From contig NC_087062.1 of NCBI RefSeq assembly GCF_963678635.1, forward strand, positions 44,280,395 to 44,344,394: a stretch of DNA of 64,000 bases, given 5' to 3'. This document shows, piece by piece, positions 21,931-36,390 of the stretch. The notes beneath the pieces are model-generated. The model was given only the letters and a program-made list of their open reading frames with translations, searched no databases and was not told the origin of the DNA. Both the position numbers and the translations under genes were made by a program. The stretch comes from Symsagittifera roscoffensis (Eukaryota; Xenacoelomorpha; Acoela; Convolutidae). How positions within the stretch are numbered: the stretch's first letter is position 1; the number at the start of each line of letters is the position of its first letter.

Positions 21931-23229
21931 GATGCTTACAGGGACTCTTGTTTGCGAACCAAGTGAACAATCGATAGTGTAAAAGGGCAGGTGAAGAAAA
22001 AACAATGTTATTTCTCGAATATGAACTGTATACTACTTACGCTAGCTTAGCCCTTATAAGCATGAAGCTAGAAGGGACTCTAGTTAGCGAACTAAGTAAT
22101 CAATCGATAATGCAAAAGGTCAGGTGAAAAAACCAATGTTTTTCTCTCGAATATGCACCGTATTCTAGATACGCTAACTTAGCCCTGTTAGCATGAAGCT
22201 AAAAAGGACTCCTGTTAGCGAACCAAATTATCAAATGATATTGTTAAGGTAGAGGCAAAGAAGCAACGGTGTTGTTTCTCGAACATCCAAAGTAATTTAT
22301 TTACGTTAAAATAGCCCTGATAAGCATGATACTAAAAAGGACTCTTGTTAGCAAACTAAGTAATCAAATGATAACGTAAAGACGCACTTGAAGAGACAAC
22401 AGTGTTATTTCTCGAATATGCACTGTAAACTATTTACGCCAACTTAGCCCTGATAAGCATGATGCTAAAAGGGACTCTAATTTGCAAACCAAGTGAATAA
22501 TCGATAATGTAAAAGGGCAGGTGAAGAAAAAACAATATTATTTCTCGAATATGCACTGTAACCTATATACGCTAACTTAGCCCTGTTAGCATGAAGCTAA
22601 AAGGGACTCTTGTTAGCGAACCAAATTATCAAATGATAATGTGAAGATAGAGGCAAAGAGGCAACGGTGTTGCTTCTCGAACATCCAAAGTAATTTATTT
22701 ACGTTAAAATAGCCCTGATAAGCATGATACTAAAAAGGACTTTTGTTAGCGAACTAAGTAATCAATTGATAACGTAGAGGCAGGTGAAGAAACAACAGTG
22801 TTATTTCTCGAATATGCACTGTAAACTATTTACGCCAACTTAGCCCTGATAAGCATGATGCTAAAAGGGACTCTAATTTGCAAACCAAGTGAACAATCGA
22901 TAATGTTAAAGGGCAGGTGAAGAAAAAACAATGTTTTTCTCTCGAATATGCGCCGTATTCTAGATACGCTAACTTAGCCCTGTTAGCATGAAGCTAAAAA
23001 GGACTCTTGTTAGCGAACCAAATTATCAAATGATATTGTTAAGGTAGAGGCAAAGAAGCAACGGTGTTGTTTCTCGAACATCCAAAGTAATTTATTTACG
23101 TTAAAATAGCCCTGATAAGCATGATACTAAAAAGGACTTTTGTTAGCGAACTAAGTAATCAATTGATAACGTAGAGGCAGGTGAAGAAACAACAGTTTTA
23201 TTTCTCGAATATGCACTGTAAACTATTTA

Positions 23230-26200
23230 CGCTAACTTAGCCCTGATGAGCATGATGCTAGAAGGGACTCTAGTTAGCGAACTAAGTAATCAATCGATAA
23301 TGCAAAAGGTCAGGTGAAGAAACAACAGTGTTATTCCTCTAATATGCACTGTATACTACTTACGCTAGCTTAGCCCTGATAAGCATGAAGCTAGAAGGGA
23401 CTCTAGTTAGCGAACTAAGTAATCAATCGATAATGCAAAAGGTCAGGTGAAGAAACCAATGTTTTTCTCTCGATTATGCACCGTATTCTAGATACGCTAA
23501 CTTAGCCCTGTTAGCATGAAGCTAAAAGGGACTCTTGTTAGCGAACCAAATTATCAAATGATATTGTTAAGGTAGAAGGAAAAGAAGCAACGGTGTTGTT
23601 TCTCGAACATCCAAAGTAATTTATTTACGTTAAAATAGCCCTGATAAGCATGATACTAAAAAGGACTCTTGTTAGCAAACTAAGTAATCAAATGATAACG
23701 TGAAGACGCAGGTGAAGAGACAACAGTGTTATTTCTCGAATATGCACTGTTAACTATTTACGCCAACTTAGCCCTGATAAGCATGATGCTAAAAGGGACT
23801 CTAATTTGTAAACCAAGTGAACAATCGATGATGTAAAAGGGCAGGTGAAGAAAAAACAATGTTATTTCTCGAATATGCACTGTAACCAATATACGCTAAC
23901 TTTGCCCTGTTAGCATGAAGCTAAAAGGGACTCTTGTTAGCGAACCAAATTATCAAATGATAATGTAAAGGTAGAGGCAAAGAAGCAACGGTGTTGCTTC
24001 TCGAACATCCAGTGTAATTTCTTTACGATAAAATAGCCCTGATAAGCATGATACTAAAAAGGACTCTTGTTAGCGAACTAAGTAATCAATTGATAACTTG
24101 GAGGCAGGTGAAGAAACAACAGTGTTATTTCTCGAATACGCACTGTAAACTATTTACGCTAACTTAGCCCTGATAAGCATGATGCTAGAAGGGACTCTAG
24201 TTAGCGAACTAAGTAATCAATCGATAATGCAAAAGGGCAGGTGAAGAAACCACAGTGTTATTCCTCGAATATGCACTGCATACTACTTACGCTAGCTTAG
24301 CCCTGATAAGCATGAAGCTAGAAGGGACTCTAGTTAGCGAACTAAGTAATCAATCGATAATGCAAAAGGTCAGGTGAAGAAACCAATGTTTTTCTCTCGA
24401 ATATCCACCGTATTCTAGATACGCTAACTTAGCCCTGTTAGCATGAAGCTAAAAAGGACTCTTGTTAGCGAACCAAATTATCAAATGATATTGTTAAGGT
24501 AGAGGCAAAGAAGCAACGGTGTTGTTTCTCAAACATCCAAAGTAATTTATTTACGTTAAAATAGCCCTGATTAGCATGATACTAAATAGGACTCTTGTTA
24601 GCAAATTAAGTAATCAATTGATAACGTAAAGACGCAGGTGAAGAGACAACAGTGTTATTTCTCGAATATGCACTGTAAACTATTTACGCCAACTTAGCCC
24701 TGATAAGCATGATGCTAAAAGGGACTCTAGTTTGCAAACCAAAAGAACAATCGATAATGTAAAAGGGCAGGTGAAGAAAAAACAATGTTATTTCTCGAAT
24801 ATGCACTGTAACCTATATACGCTAACTTAGCCCTGTTAGCATGAAGCTGAAAGGGACTCTTGTTAGCGAACCAAATTATCAAATGATAATGTAAAGGTAG
24901 AGGCAAAGAGGCAAGGGTGTTGCTTCTCGAACATCCAGTGTAATTTCTTTACATTAAAATAGCCCTGATAAGCATGATACTAAAAAGGACTCTTATTAGC
25001 GAACTAACTAATCAATTGATAACGTAGAGGCAGGTGAAGAAACAACAGTGTTATTTGTCGAATATGCACTGTAAACTATTTACGCTAACTTAGCCCTGAT
25101 AAGCATGATGCTAAAAGGGACTCTAGTTTGCGAACCAAGTGAACAATCGATAATGTAAAAGGGCAGGTGAAGAAAAAACAATGTTATTTCTCGAATATGC
25201 ACTGTAAACTATTTACGCTAACTTAGCCCTGATGAGCATGATGCTAGAAGGGACTCTAGTTAGCGAACTAAGTAATCAATCGATAATGCAAAAGGGCAGG
25301 TGAAGAAACAACAGTGTTATTCCTCTAATATGCACTGTATACTACTTACGCTAGCTTAGCCCTGATAAGCATGAAGCTAGAAGGGACTCTAGTTAGCGAA
25401 CTAAGTAATCAATCGATAATGCAAAAGGTCAGGTGAAGAAACCAATGTTTTTCTCTCGATTATGCACCGTATTCTAGATACGCTAACTTAGCCCTGTTAG
25501 CACGAAGCTAAAAGGGACTCTTGTTAGCGAACCAAATTATCAAATGATATTGTTAAGGTAGAGGCAAAGAAGCAACGGTGTTGTTTCTCGAACATCCAAA
25601 GTAATTTATTTACGTTAAAATAGCCCTGATAAGCATGATACTAAAAAGGACTCTTGTTAGCAAACTAAGTAATCAAATGATAACGTGAAGACGCAGGTGA
25701 AGAGACAACAGTGTTATTTCTCGAATATGCACTGTAAACTATTTACGCCAACTTAGCCCTGATAAGCATGATGCTAAAAGGGACTCTAATTTGTAAACCA
25801 AGTGAACAATCGATAATGTAAAAGGGCAGGTGAAGAAAAAACAATGTTATTTCTCGAATATGCACTGTAACCAATATACGCTAACTTTGCCCTGTTAGCA
25901 TGAAGCTAAAAGGGACTCTTGTTAGATAACCAAATTATCAAATGATAATGTAAAGGTAGAGGCAAAGAAGCAACGGTGTTGCTTCTCGAACATCCAGTGT
26001 AATTTCTTTACGTTAAAATAGCCCTGATAAGCATGATACTAAAAAGGACTCTTGTTAGCGAACTAAGTAATCAATTGATAACTTGGAGGCAGGTGAAGAA
26101 ACAACAGTGTTATTTCTCGAATACGCACTGTAAACTATTTACGCTAACTTAGCCCTGATAAGCATGATGCTAGAAGGGACTCTAGTTAGCGAACTAAGTA

Positions 26201-26600
26201 ATCAATCGATAATGCAAAAGGGCAGGTGAAGAAACAACAGTGTTATTCCTCGAATATGCACTGCATACTACTTACGCTAGCTTAGCCCTGATAAGCATGA
26301 AGCTAGAAGGGACTCTAGTTAGCGAACTAAGTAATCAATCGATAATGCAAAAGGTCAGGTGAAGAAACCAATGTTTTTCTCTCGAATATCCACCGTATTC
26401 TAGATACGCTAACTTAGCCCTGTTAGCATGAAGCTAAAAAGGACTCTTGTTAGCGAACCAAATTATCAAATGATATTGTTAAGGTAGAGGCAAAGAAGCA
26501 ACGGTGTTGTTTCTCAAACATCCAAAGTAATTTATTTACGTTAAAATAGCCCTGATAAGCATGATACTAAAAAGGACTCTTGTTAGCAAACTAAGTAATC
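23230..26600 (+). repeat. 15-monomer higher-order repeat (~1986 bp)
   Basis: The private variant 'ttattcctctaatatgc' lies at 23331 and 25317, and 'ctcgaatacgcactg' at 24131 and 26116. Offsets are 1986 and 1985 bp. Confidence 0.8.
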
Positions 26601-28850
26601 AATTGATAACGTAAAGACGCAGGTGAAGAGACAACAGTGTTATTTCTCGAATATGCACTGTAAACTATTTACGCCAACTTAGCCCTGATAAGCATGATGC
26701 TAAAAGGGACTCTAGTTTGCAAACCAAAAGAACAATCGATAATGTAAAAGGGCAGGTGAAGAAAAAACAATGTTATTTCTCGAATATGCACTGTAATCTA
26801 TATACGCTAACTTAGCCCTGCTAGCATGAAGCTAAAAGGGACTCTTGTTAGCGAACCAAATTATCAAATGATAAAGTAAAGGTAGAGGCAAAGAAGCAAC
26901 GGTGTTGTTTCTCGAACATCCAGGGTAATTTATTAACGTTAAAATAGCCCTGATAAGCATGATACTAAAAAGACTCTTGATAGCGAATTAAGTAATCAAT
27001 TGATAGCGTAAAAAGGCAGGTGAAGAAACAGCAGTGTTACTTCTCGAAAATGCACTGTATACTATTTAGGCCAACTTAGCCCTGATAAGCATGATGCTAA
27101 AAGGGACTCTAGTTTGCGAACCAAGTGAACAATCGATAATGTAAAACGGCAGGTGAAGAAAAAACAATGTTATTTCTCGAATATGGACTGTAATCTATAT
27201 ACGATAACTTAGCCCTGTTAGCATGAAGCTAAAAGGGACTCTTGTTAGCGAACCAAATTATCAAATGATAAAGTAAAGGTAGAGGCAAAGAAGCAACGGT
27301 GTTGCTTCTCGAACATCCAGTGTAATTTCTTTACGTTAAAATAGCCCTGATAAGCATGATACTAAAAAGGACTCTTGTTAGCGAACTAAGTAATCAATTG
27401 ATAACTTGGAGGCAGGTGAAGAAACAACAGTGTTATTTCTCGAAAATGCACTGTAAACTTTTTAAGCTAACTTAGCCCTGATAAGCATGATGCTAAAAGG
27501 GACTCTAGTTTGCAAACCAAAAGAACAATCGATAATGCAAAAGGGCAGGTGAAGAAACAACAGTGTTATTCCTCGAATATGCACTGCATACTACTTACGC
27601 TAGCTTAGCCCTGATAAGCATGAAGCTAGAAGGGACTCTAGTTAGCGAACTAAGTAATCAATCGATAATGCAAAAGGTCAGGTGAAGAAACCAATGTTTT
27701 TCTCTCGAATATCCACCGTATTCTAGATACGCTAACTTAGCCCTGTTAGCATGAAGCTAAAAAGGACTCTTGTTAGCGAACCAAATTATCAAATGATATT
27801 GTTAAGGTAGAGGCAAAGAAGCAACGGTGTTGTTTCTCAAACATCCAAAGTAATTTATTTACGTTAAAATAGCCCTGATAAGCATGATACTAAAAAGGAC
27901 TCTTGTTAGCAAACTAAGTAATCAATTGATAACGTAAAGACGCAGGTGAAGAGACAACAGTGTTATTTCTCGAATATGCACTGTAAACTATTTACGCCAA
28001 CTTAGCCCTGATAAGCATGATGCTAAAAGGGACTCTAGTTTGCAAACAAAAAGAACAATCGATAATGTAAAAGGGCAGGTGAAGAAAAAACAATGTTATT
28101 TCTCGAATATGCACTGTAATCTATATACGCTAACTTAGCCCTGCTAGCATGAAGCTAAAAGGGACTCTTGTTAGCGAACCAAATTATCAAATGATAAAGT
28201 AAAGGTAGAGGCAAAGAAGCAACGGTGTTGTTTCTTGAACATCCAGTGTAATTTATTAACGTTAAAATAGCCCTGATAAGCATGATACTAAAAAGACTCT
28301 TGATAGCGAATTAAGTAATCAATTGATAGCGTAAAAAGGCAGGTGAAGAAACAGCAGTGTTACTTCTCGAAAATGCACTGTATACTATTTACGCCAACTT
28401 AGCCCTGATAAGCATGATGCTAAAAGGGACTCTAGTTTGCGAACCAAGTGAACAATCGATAATGTAAAACGGCAGGTGAAGAAAAAACAATGTTATTTCT
28501 CGAATATGGACTGTAATCTATATACGATAACTTAGCCCTGTTAGCATGAAGCTAAAAGGGACTCTTGTTAGCGAACCAAATTATCAAATGATAAAGTAAA
28601 GGTAGAGGCAAAGAAGCAACGGTGTTGCTTCTCGAACATCCAGTGTAATTTCTTTACGTTAAAATAGCCCTGATAAGCATGATACTAAAAAGGACTCTTG
28701 TTAGCGAACTAAGTAATCAATTGATAACTTGGAGGCAGGTGAAGAAACAACAGTGTTATTTCTCGAAAATGCACTGTAAACTTTTTAAGCTAACTTAGCC
28801 CTGATAAGCATGATGCTAGAAGGGACTCTAGTTAGCGAACTAAGTAATCA
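26600..28850 (+). repeat. 10-monomer higher-order repeat (~1323 bp)
   Basis: The marker 'ctagcatgaagctaaaag' occurs at 26821 and 28144. The flanking monomers, including the 'atatggactgtaatc' variant, repeat in the same order. Confidence 0.8.
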
Positions 28851-28999
28851 ATCGATAATGCAAAAGGGCAGGTGAAGAAACAACAGTGTTATTCCTCGAA
28901 TATGCACCGTATACTACTTACGCTAGCTTAGCCCTGATAAGCATGAAGCTAGAAGGGACTCTAGTTAGCGAACTAAGTAATCAATCGATAATGCAAAAG

Positions 29000-31000
29000 G
29001 TCAGGTGAAGAAAAAACAAGGTTATTTCTCGAATATGCACTGTAATCTATATACGCTAACTTAGCCCTGTTAGCATGAAGCTAGAAGGGACTCTTGTTAG
29101 CCAACCAAAATATCAAATAGTAAGGTAAAGGTAGAGGCAAAGAAGCAACGGTGTTGTTTCTCGAACATCCAGTGTAATTTCTTCACGTTAAAATAGCCCT
29201 GATAAGCATGATACTAAAAGAGATTCTTGTTAGCGAACTAAGTAATCAATTAATAACGTAAAAAGGCAGGTGAAGAGACAACAGTGTTATTTCTCGAATA
29301 TGCACTGTAAACTATTTACGCCAACTTAGCTCTGATAAGCATGATGCTAAAAAGGACTCTAGTTAGCTATCTAAGTAATCAATTGATAACTTAAAAAGGC
29401 AGGTGAAGAAACAACAATATTCTTTCTCGAAAATGCGTGTGTACTATTTACGCCAACTTAGCCCTGATAAGCACGGTGCTAAAAGGGACTCTAGTTAGCG
29501 ATCTAAGTAATCAATTGATAACGTAAGAGGGCAGGTGAAGAAACAACAGTGCTATTTCTCGAATCTGCACTGTAAACTATTTAAGCTAACTTAGGCTCGA
29601 TAAGCATGATGCTCACAGGGACTCTAGTTTGCGAACCAAGTGAACAATTGATAATGTAAAAGGGCAGGTGAAGAAAAAACAAGGTTATTTCTCGAATATG
29701 CACTGTAATCTATATACGCTAACTTAGCCCTGTTAGCATGAAGCTAAAAGGGACTCTTGTTAGCCAACCAAAATATCAAATGGTAAGGTAAAGGTAGAGG
29801 CAAAGAAGCAACGGTGTTGTTTCTCGAACATCCAGTGTAATTTCTTCACGTTAAAATAGCCCTGATAAGCATGATACTAAAAGAGATTCTTGTTAGCGAA
29901 CTAAGTAATCAATTAATAACGTAAAAAGGCAGGTGAAGAGACAACAGTGTTATTTCTCGAATATGCACTGTAAACTATTTACGCCAACTTAGCTCTGATA
30001 AGCATGATGCTAAAAAGGACTCTAGTTAGCTATCTAAGTAATCAGTTGATAACTTAAAAAGGCAGGTGAAGAAACAACAATATTCTTTCTCGAAAATGCG
30101 TGTATACTATTTACGCCAACTTAGCCCTGATAAGCACGGTGCTAAAAGGGACTCTAGTTAGCGATCTAAGTAATCAATTGATAACGTAAGAGGGCAGGTG
30201 AAGAAACAACAGTGCTATTTCTCGAATCTGCACTGTAAACTATTTACGCTAACTTAGCCCCGATAAGCATGATGCTCACAGGGACTCTAGTTTGCGAACC
30301 AAGTGAACAATTGATAATGTAAAAGGGCAGGTGAAGAAAAAACAAGGTTATTTCTCGAATATGCACTGTAATCTATATACGCTAACTTAGCCCTGTTAGC
30401 ATGAAGCTAAAAGGGACTCTTGTTAGCCAACCAAAATATCAAATGGTAAGGTAAAGGTAGAGGCAAAGAAGCAACGGTGTTACTTCTCGAACATCCAGTG
30501 TAATTTCTTTACGTTAAAATAGCCCTGATAAGCATGATACTAAAAAGGACTCTTATTAGCGAACTAAGTAATCAATTGATAACGTAGAGGCAGGTGAAGA
30601 AACAACAGTGTTATTTGTCGAATATGCACTGTAAACTATTTACGCCAACTGAGCTCTGATAAGCATGATGCTAAAAGGGACTCTAGTTTGCGAACCAAGT
30701 GAACAATTGATGATGTAAAAGGGCAGGTGAAGAAAAAACAATGTTATTTCTCGAATATGCACTGTAATCTATATACGCTAACTTAGCCCTGTTAGCATGA
30801 AGCTAAAAGGGACTCTTGTTAGCGAACCAAATTATCAAATGATTAAGTAAAGGTAGAGGCAAAGAAGCAACGGTGTTGCTTCTCGAACATCCAGTGTAAT
30901 TTCTTTACGTTAAAATAGCCCTGATAAGCATGATACTAAAAAGGACTCTTGTTAGCGAACTAAGTAATCAATTGATAACGTAAAAAGGCAGGTGAAGAAA
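29000..31000 (+). repeat. 5-monomer higher-order repeat (663 bp)
   Basis: The variant 'ccaaccaaaatatcaaat' sits at 29101, 29764 and 30427, both intervals 663 bp. Confidence 0.8.
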
Positions 31001-34000
31001 CAACAATATTCTTTCTCGAAAATGCGTGTATACTATTTACGCCAACTTAGCCCTGATAAGCACGGTGATAAAAGGGACTCTAGTTAGCGATCTAAGTAAT
31101 CAATTGATAACGTAAGAGGGCAGGTGAAGAAACAACAGTGCTATTTCTCGAATCTGCACTGTAAACTATTTACGCTAACTTAGCCCCGATAAGCATGATG
31201 CTCACAGGGACTCTAGTTTGCGAACCAAGTGAACAATTGATAATGTAAAAGGGCAGGTGAAGAAAAAACAAGGTTATTTCTCGAATATGCACTGTAATCT
31301 ATATACGCTAACTTAGCCCTGTTAGCATGAAGCTAAAAGGGACTCTTGTTAGCCGACCAAAATATCAAATGGTAAGGTAAAGGTAGAGGCAAAGAAGCAA
31401 CGGTGTTGTTTCTCGAACATCCAGTGTAATTTCTTCACGTTAGAATAGCCCTGATAAGCATGATACTAAAAGAGATTCTTGTTAGCGAACTAAGTAATCA
31501 ATTAATAACGTAAAAAGGCAGGTGAAGAGACAACAGTGTTATTTCTCGAATATGCACTGTAAACTATTTACGCCAACTTAGCCCTGATAAGCATGATGCT
31601 AAAAGGGACTCTAGTTTGCGAACCAAGTGAACAATTGATGATGTAAAAGGGCAGGTGAAGAAAAAACAATGTTATTTCTCGAATATGCACTGTAATCTAT
31701 ATACGCTAACTTAGCCCTGTTAGCATGAAGCTAAAAGGGACTTTTGTTAGCGAACCAAATTATCAAATGATAATGTAAAGGTAGAGGCGAAGAAGCAACG
31801 GTAATGTTTCTCGAACATCCAGTGTAATTTCTTTACGTTAAAATAGCCCTGATAAGCATGATACTAAAAGAGATTCTTGTTAGCGAACTAAGTAATCAAT
31901 TAATAACGTAAAAAGGCAGGTGAAGAGACAACAGTGTTATTTCTCGAAAATGCACTGTAAACTATTTACGCCAACTTAGCCCTGATAAGCATGATGCTAA
32001 AAGGGACTCTAGCTTGCGAACCAAGTGAACAATCGATAATGTAAAAGGGCAGGTGAAGAAAAAACAATGTTATTTCTCGAATATGCACTGTAATCTATAC
32101 ACGCTAACTTAGCCCTGTTCGCATGAAGCTAAACGGGACCCTTGTTAGCGAACCAAATTATCAAATGATAATGTAAAGGTAGAGGCAAAGAAGCAACGGT
32201 GTTGTTTCTCGAACATCCAGTGTAATTTCGTTACGTTAAAATAGCCCTGATAAGCATGATACTAAAAGACATTCTTGTTACCGAACTAAGTAATCAATTA
32301 ATAAAGTAAAAAGGCAGGTGAAGAAACAATAATATTCCTTCTCGAAAATGCACTGTATACTATTTACGCCAACTTAGCCCTGATAAGCATGATGCTAAAA
32401 GGGACTCTAGTTAGCGATCTAAGTAATTAATTGATAACGTAAGAGGGCAGGTGAAGAAACAACAGTGTTAATTCTCGAATATGCACCGTATAATATTTTC
32501 GCTAACTTAGCCCTGGTAAGCAAAATGCTTACCGGGACTCATACGCTAACTTAGCCCTGTTAGCATGAAGCTAAAAGGGACTCTTGTTAGCGAACCGAAT
32601 TATCAAATGATAATGTAAAGGTAGAGGCAAAGAAGCACCGGTGTTGTTTCTTGAACATCCAGTGTAATTTCGTTAGGTTAAAATTGCCCTGATAAGCATG
32701 AAACTAAAAGAGATTCTTGTTAGCGAACTAAGTAATCAATTAATAACGTAAAAAGGCAGGTGAAGAAACAACGATATTCTTTCTCGAAAAAGCACTGTAT
32801 ACTATAACGCCAACTTAGACCTGATCAGCCTGATGCTTACAGGGAGTCTAGTTTGCGAACCAAGTGAACAATCGATAATGTAAAAGGGCAGGTGAAGAAA
32901 AAACAATGTTATTTCTCGAATATGCACTGTAACCTATATACGCTAACTTAGCCCTGTTAGCATGAAGCTAAAAGGGACTCTTGTTAGCGAACCGAATTAT
33001 CAAATGATAATGTAAAGGTAGAGGCAAAGAAGCACCGGTGTTGTTTCTCGAACATCCAGTGTAATTTCTTTACGTTAAAATAGCCCTGATAAGCATGATA
33101 CTAAAAGAGATTCTTGTTAGCGAACTAAGTAATCAATTCATAACGTAAAAAGGCAGGTGAAGAAACAACAATATTCTTTCTCGAAAATGCGTGTATACTA
33201 TTTACGCCAACTTAGCCCTGATAAGCACGGTGCTAAAAGGGACTCTAGTTAGCGATCTAAGTAATCAATTGATAACGTAAGAGGGCAGGTGAAGAAACAA
33301 CAGTGCTATTTCTCGAATCTGCACTGTAAACTATTTACGCTAACTTAGCCGCGATAAGCATGATGCTTACAGGGACTCTAGTTTGCGAACCAAGTGAACA
33401 ATTGATGATGTAAAAGTGCAGGTGAAGAAAAAACAATGTTATTTCTCGAATATGCACTGTAATCTATATACGCTAACTTAGCCCTGTTAGCATGAGCTAA
33501 AAGGGACTCTTGTTAGGGAACCAAATTATCAAATGATAATGTAAAGGTAGAGGCAAAGAAGCAGCGGTGTTGTTTCTCGAACATCCAGTGTAATTTCTTT
33601 ACGTTAAAATAGCCCTGATAAGCATGATACTAAAAGAGATTCTTGTTAGCGAACTAAGTAATCAATTAATAACGTAAAAAGGCAGGTGAAGAGAAAACAG
33701 TGTTATTTCTCGAATATGCACTGTAAACTATTTACGCCAACTTAGCCCTGATAAGCATGATGGTAAAAGGGACTCTAGTTTGCGAACCAAGTGAACAATC
33801 GATAATGTAAAAGGGCAGGTGAAGAAAAAACAATGTTATTTCTCGAATATGCACTGTAATCTATACACGCTAACTTAGCCCTGTTCGCATGAAGCTAAAC
33901 GGGACCCTTGTTAGCGAACCAAATTATCAAATGATAATGTAAAGGTAGAGGCAAAGAAGCAATGGTGTTGTTTCTCGAACATCCAGTGTAATTTCTTTTT

Positions 34001-35946
34001 GTTAAAATAGCCCTGATAAGCATGATACTAAAAGAGATTCTTGTTAGCGAACTAAGTAATCAATTAATAACGTAAAAAGGCAGGTGAAGAAACAACAATA
34101 TTCCTTCTCGAAAATGCACTGTATACTATTTACGCCAACTTAGCCCTGATAAGCATGATGCTAAAAGGGACTCTATATAGCGATCTAAGTAATCAATTGA
34201 TAACGTAAGAGGGCAGGTGAAGAAACAACAGTGTTAATTCTCGAATATGCACTGTATAATATTTTCGCTAACTTAGCCCTGGTAAGCAAAATGCTTACCG
34301 GGACTCTAGCTAGCGATCAAAGTGAACAATCGAAAAAGTAAAAGGGCAGCTGAAGAAAAAACAATGTTATTTCTCGAATATGCACTGTAATCTATATACG
34401 CTAACTTAGCCCTGTTAGCATGAAGCTAAAAGGGACTCTTGTTAGCGAACCGAATTATCAAATGATAATGTAAAGGTAGAAGCAAAGAAACACCGGTGTT
34501 CTTTCTCGAACATCCAGTGTAATTTCGTTAGGTTAAAATTGCCCTGATAAGAATGAAACTAAAAGAGATTCTTGTTAGCGAACTAAGTAATCAATTAATA
34601 ACGTAAAAAGGCAGGTGAAGAAACAACGATATTCTTTCTCGAAAAAGCACTGTATACTATTTACGCCAAATTAGACCTGATCAGCCTGATGCTTACAGGG
34701 AGTCTAGTTTGCGAACCAAGTGAACAATCGACAATGTAAAAGGGCAGGTGAAGAAAAAACAATGTTTTTTCTCGAATATGCACTGTAATCTATATACGCA
34801 AACTTAGCCCTGTTAGCATGAAGCTAAAAGGGACTCTTGTTAGCGAACCAAATTATCAAATGATAAGGTAAAGGTAGAGGCAAAGAAGCAACGGTATTGT
34901 TTCTCGAACATCCAGTGAAATTTCTTCACGTTAAAATAGCCCTGATAAGCATGATACTAAAAGAGATTCTTGTTAGCGAACTAAGTAATCAATTAATAAC
35001 GCAAAAAGGCAGGTGAAGAAACAACAATATTCTTTCTCGAAAATGCACTGTATACTATTTACGCCAACTTAGCCCTGATAAGCTAATGCTAAACGGGACT
35101 CTAGTTAGCGATCTAAGTAATCAATTGATAACGTAAAAGGGCAGGTGAAGAAACAACAGTGTTAATTCTCGAATATGCACTGCATAATAATTTCGCTAAC
35201 TTAGGCCTGGTAAGCATGATGCTTACCGTGATTCGAGCTGGCGAACAAAGTGAACAATCGATAATGTAAAAGGGCAGGTGAAGAAAAAAAAATGTTATTT
35301 CTCGAATATGCACTGTAATTTATATACGCTAACTTAGCCCTGTTAGCATGAAGCTAAAAGGGACTCTTGATAGCGAACCAAATTATCAAATGATAATGTA
35401 AAGGCAGAGGCAAAGAAGCAACGGTGTTGTTTCTCGAACATCCAGTGTAATTTCGTTAGGTTAAAATTGCCCTGATAAGCATGAAACTAAAAGAGATTCT
35501 TGTTAGCGAACTAAGTAATCAATTAATAACGTAAAAAGGCAGGTGAAGAAACAACAACATTCTTTCTCGAAAATGCACTGTATACTATTTACGCCAACTT
35601 AGACCTGATCAGCCTGATGCTTACAGGGAGTCTAGTTTGCGAACCAAGTGAACAATCGATAATGTAAAAGGACAGGTGAAGAAAAAACAATGTTTTTTCT
35701 CGAAGATGCACTGTAATCTATATACGCTAACTTAGCCCTGTTAGCATGAAGCTAAAAGGGACTCTTGTTAGCGAACCAAATTATCAAATGATAATGGAAA
35801 GGCAGAGGCAAAGAAGCAACGGTGTTGTTTCTCGAACATCCAGTGTAATTTCTTTACGTTAAAATAGCCCTGATAAGCATGAAACTAAAAGAGATTCTTG
35901 TTAGCGATCTAAGTAATCAATTGATAACGTAAAAGGGCAGGTGAAG

Positions 35947-35951
35947 AAACA
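35947..35951 (+). repeat. Target-site duplication, left copy (AAACA or AAAC)
   Basis: AAACA precedes the left LTR. The same bases follow the right LTR at 46397-46401. An uninterrupted monomer reads 'gaagaaacaacagtg', so removing the element restores a normal monomer. One base is ambiguous because the LTR edge base is also A. Confidence 0.85.
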
Positions 35952-36390
35952 TATAATATACCGTATCTGGCGGATGGATAATACGGGTATACTGTCGTCT
36001 ACTGTTATGCGAGCTGTTCAATTGGTAATGTTATTTAGCACTACTGGCTATCAATTGTATTTAGATTGGATTCATTATTTAGATATGTCTCGAGCGGTAA
36101 AGACCTATCTTGCTTTAAAGGATGCTGGTTCCGATTCCTAGCTTCTGATATTTCGCAAGTCGATCGGCGCAAGTAAGGGCATGATTGGAATAGTTTATTA
36201 AGTTGATCTCTATTCAATTGATTCGTAGCTCGGTATAAATCTCCAATGATTGGTATTAATTACCATCAATGTTTACATAGTTAAATAAATATATGATGCA
36301 GCTCTATTTTAACATCAAGGTGAATTATGTAATCTATTCGGTTCAGATGGTTAATTAGAATGAATGACATCATGAAGGGATGATGTCACA
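35952..36390 (-). repeat. 3' LTR (439-440 bp)
   Basis: It is the same as 45958-46396 at every position I compared. In sense orientation it starts TGTGACATCATCC and ends TATTATA. An AATAAA lies at 36194-36199 on the minus strand. The adjacent sense-strand sequence upstream (revcomp of 36391-36410) is only weakly purine-rich (GTGAGGTTG), so no textbook polypurine tract is visible. Confidence 0.95.
36194..36199 (-). terminator. Candidate poly(A) signal in 3' LTR
   Basis: AATAAA on the minus strand, about 90 bp downstream of a TATA-like string in the LTR. That matches the usual U3-R-U5 order. Confidence 0.4.

Larger units (their letters stand above)
9698..35951 (+). repeat. Satellite array, left block (~132-133 bp monomer)
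   Basis: Roughly 200 head-to-tail monomers (26.25 kb divided by ~132.5 bp). A typical monomer runs 'gcaggtgaagaaacaac', 'tctcgaatatgcactgta', 'cgctaacttagccctg', 'aagcatgatgct', 'ggactct.gttagcgaact' and 'taatcaattgataacg'. At least three subtypes interleave: one opening 'ggtgaagaaac', one opening 'ggcaaagaagcaacggtg' with 'cgaacatccagtgtaat', and one with 'gttagcatgaagctaa'. Copies near 9.7-10.6 kb are most diverged, as at array edges. No genes are seen. The scattered 66-67 aa minus-strand ORFs are chance frames over 1.5 monomers. Confidence 0.97.

Noticed and set aside
35941-36141. 66-aa plus-strand ORF in the left LTR
   Set aside because: It begins in satellite sequence and runs into the LTR on the antisense strand; a chance frame.
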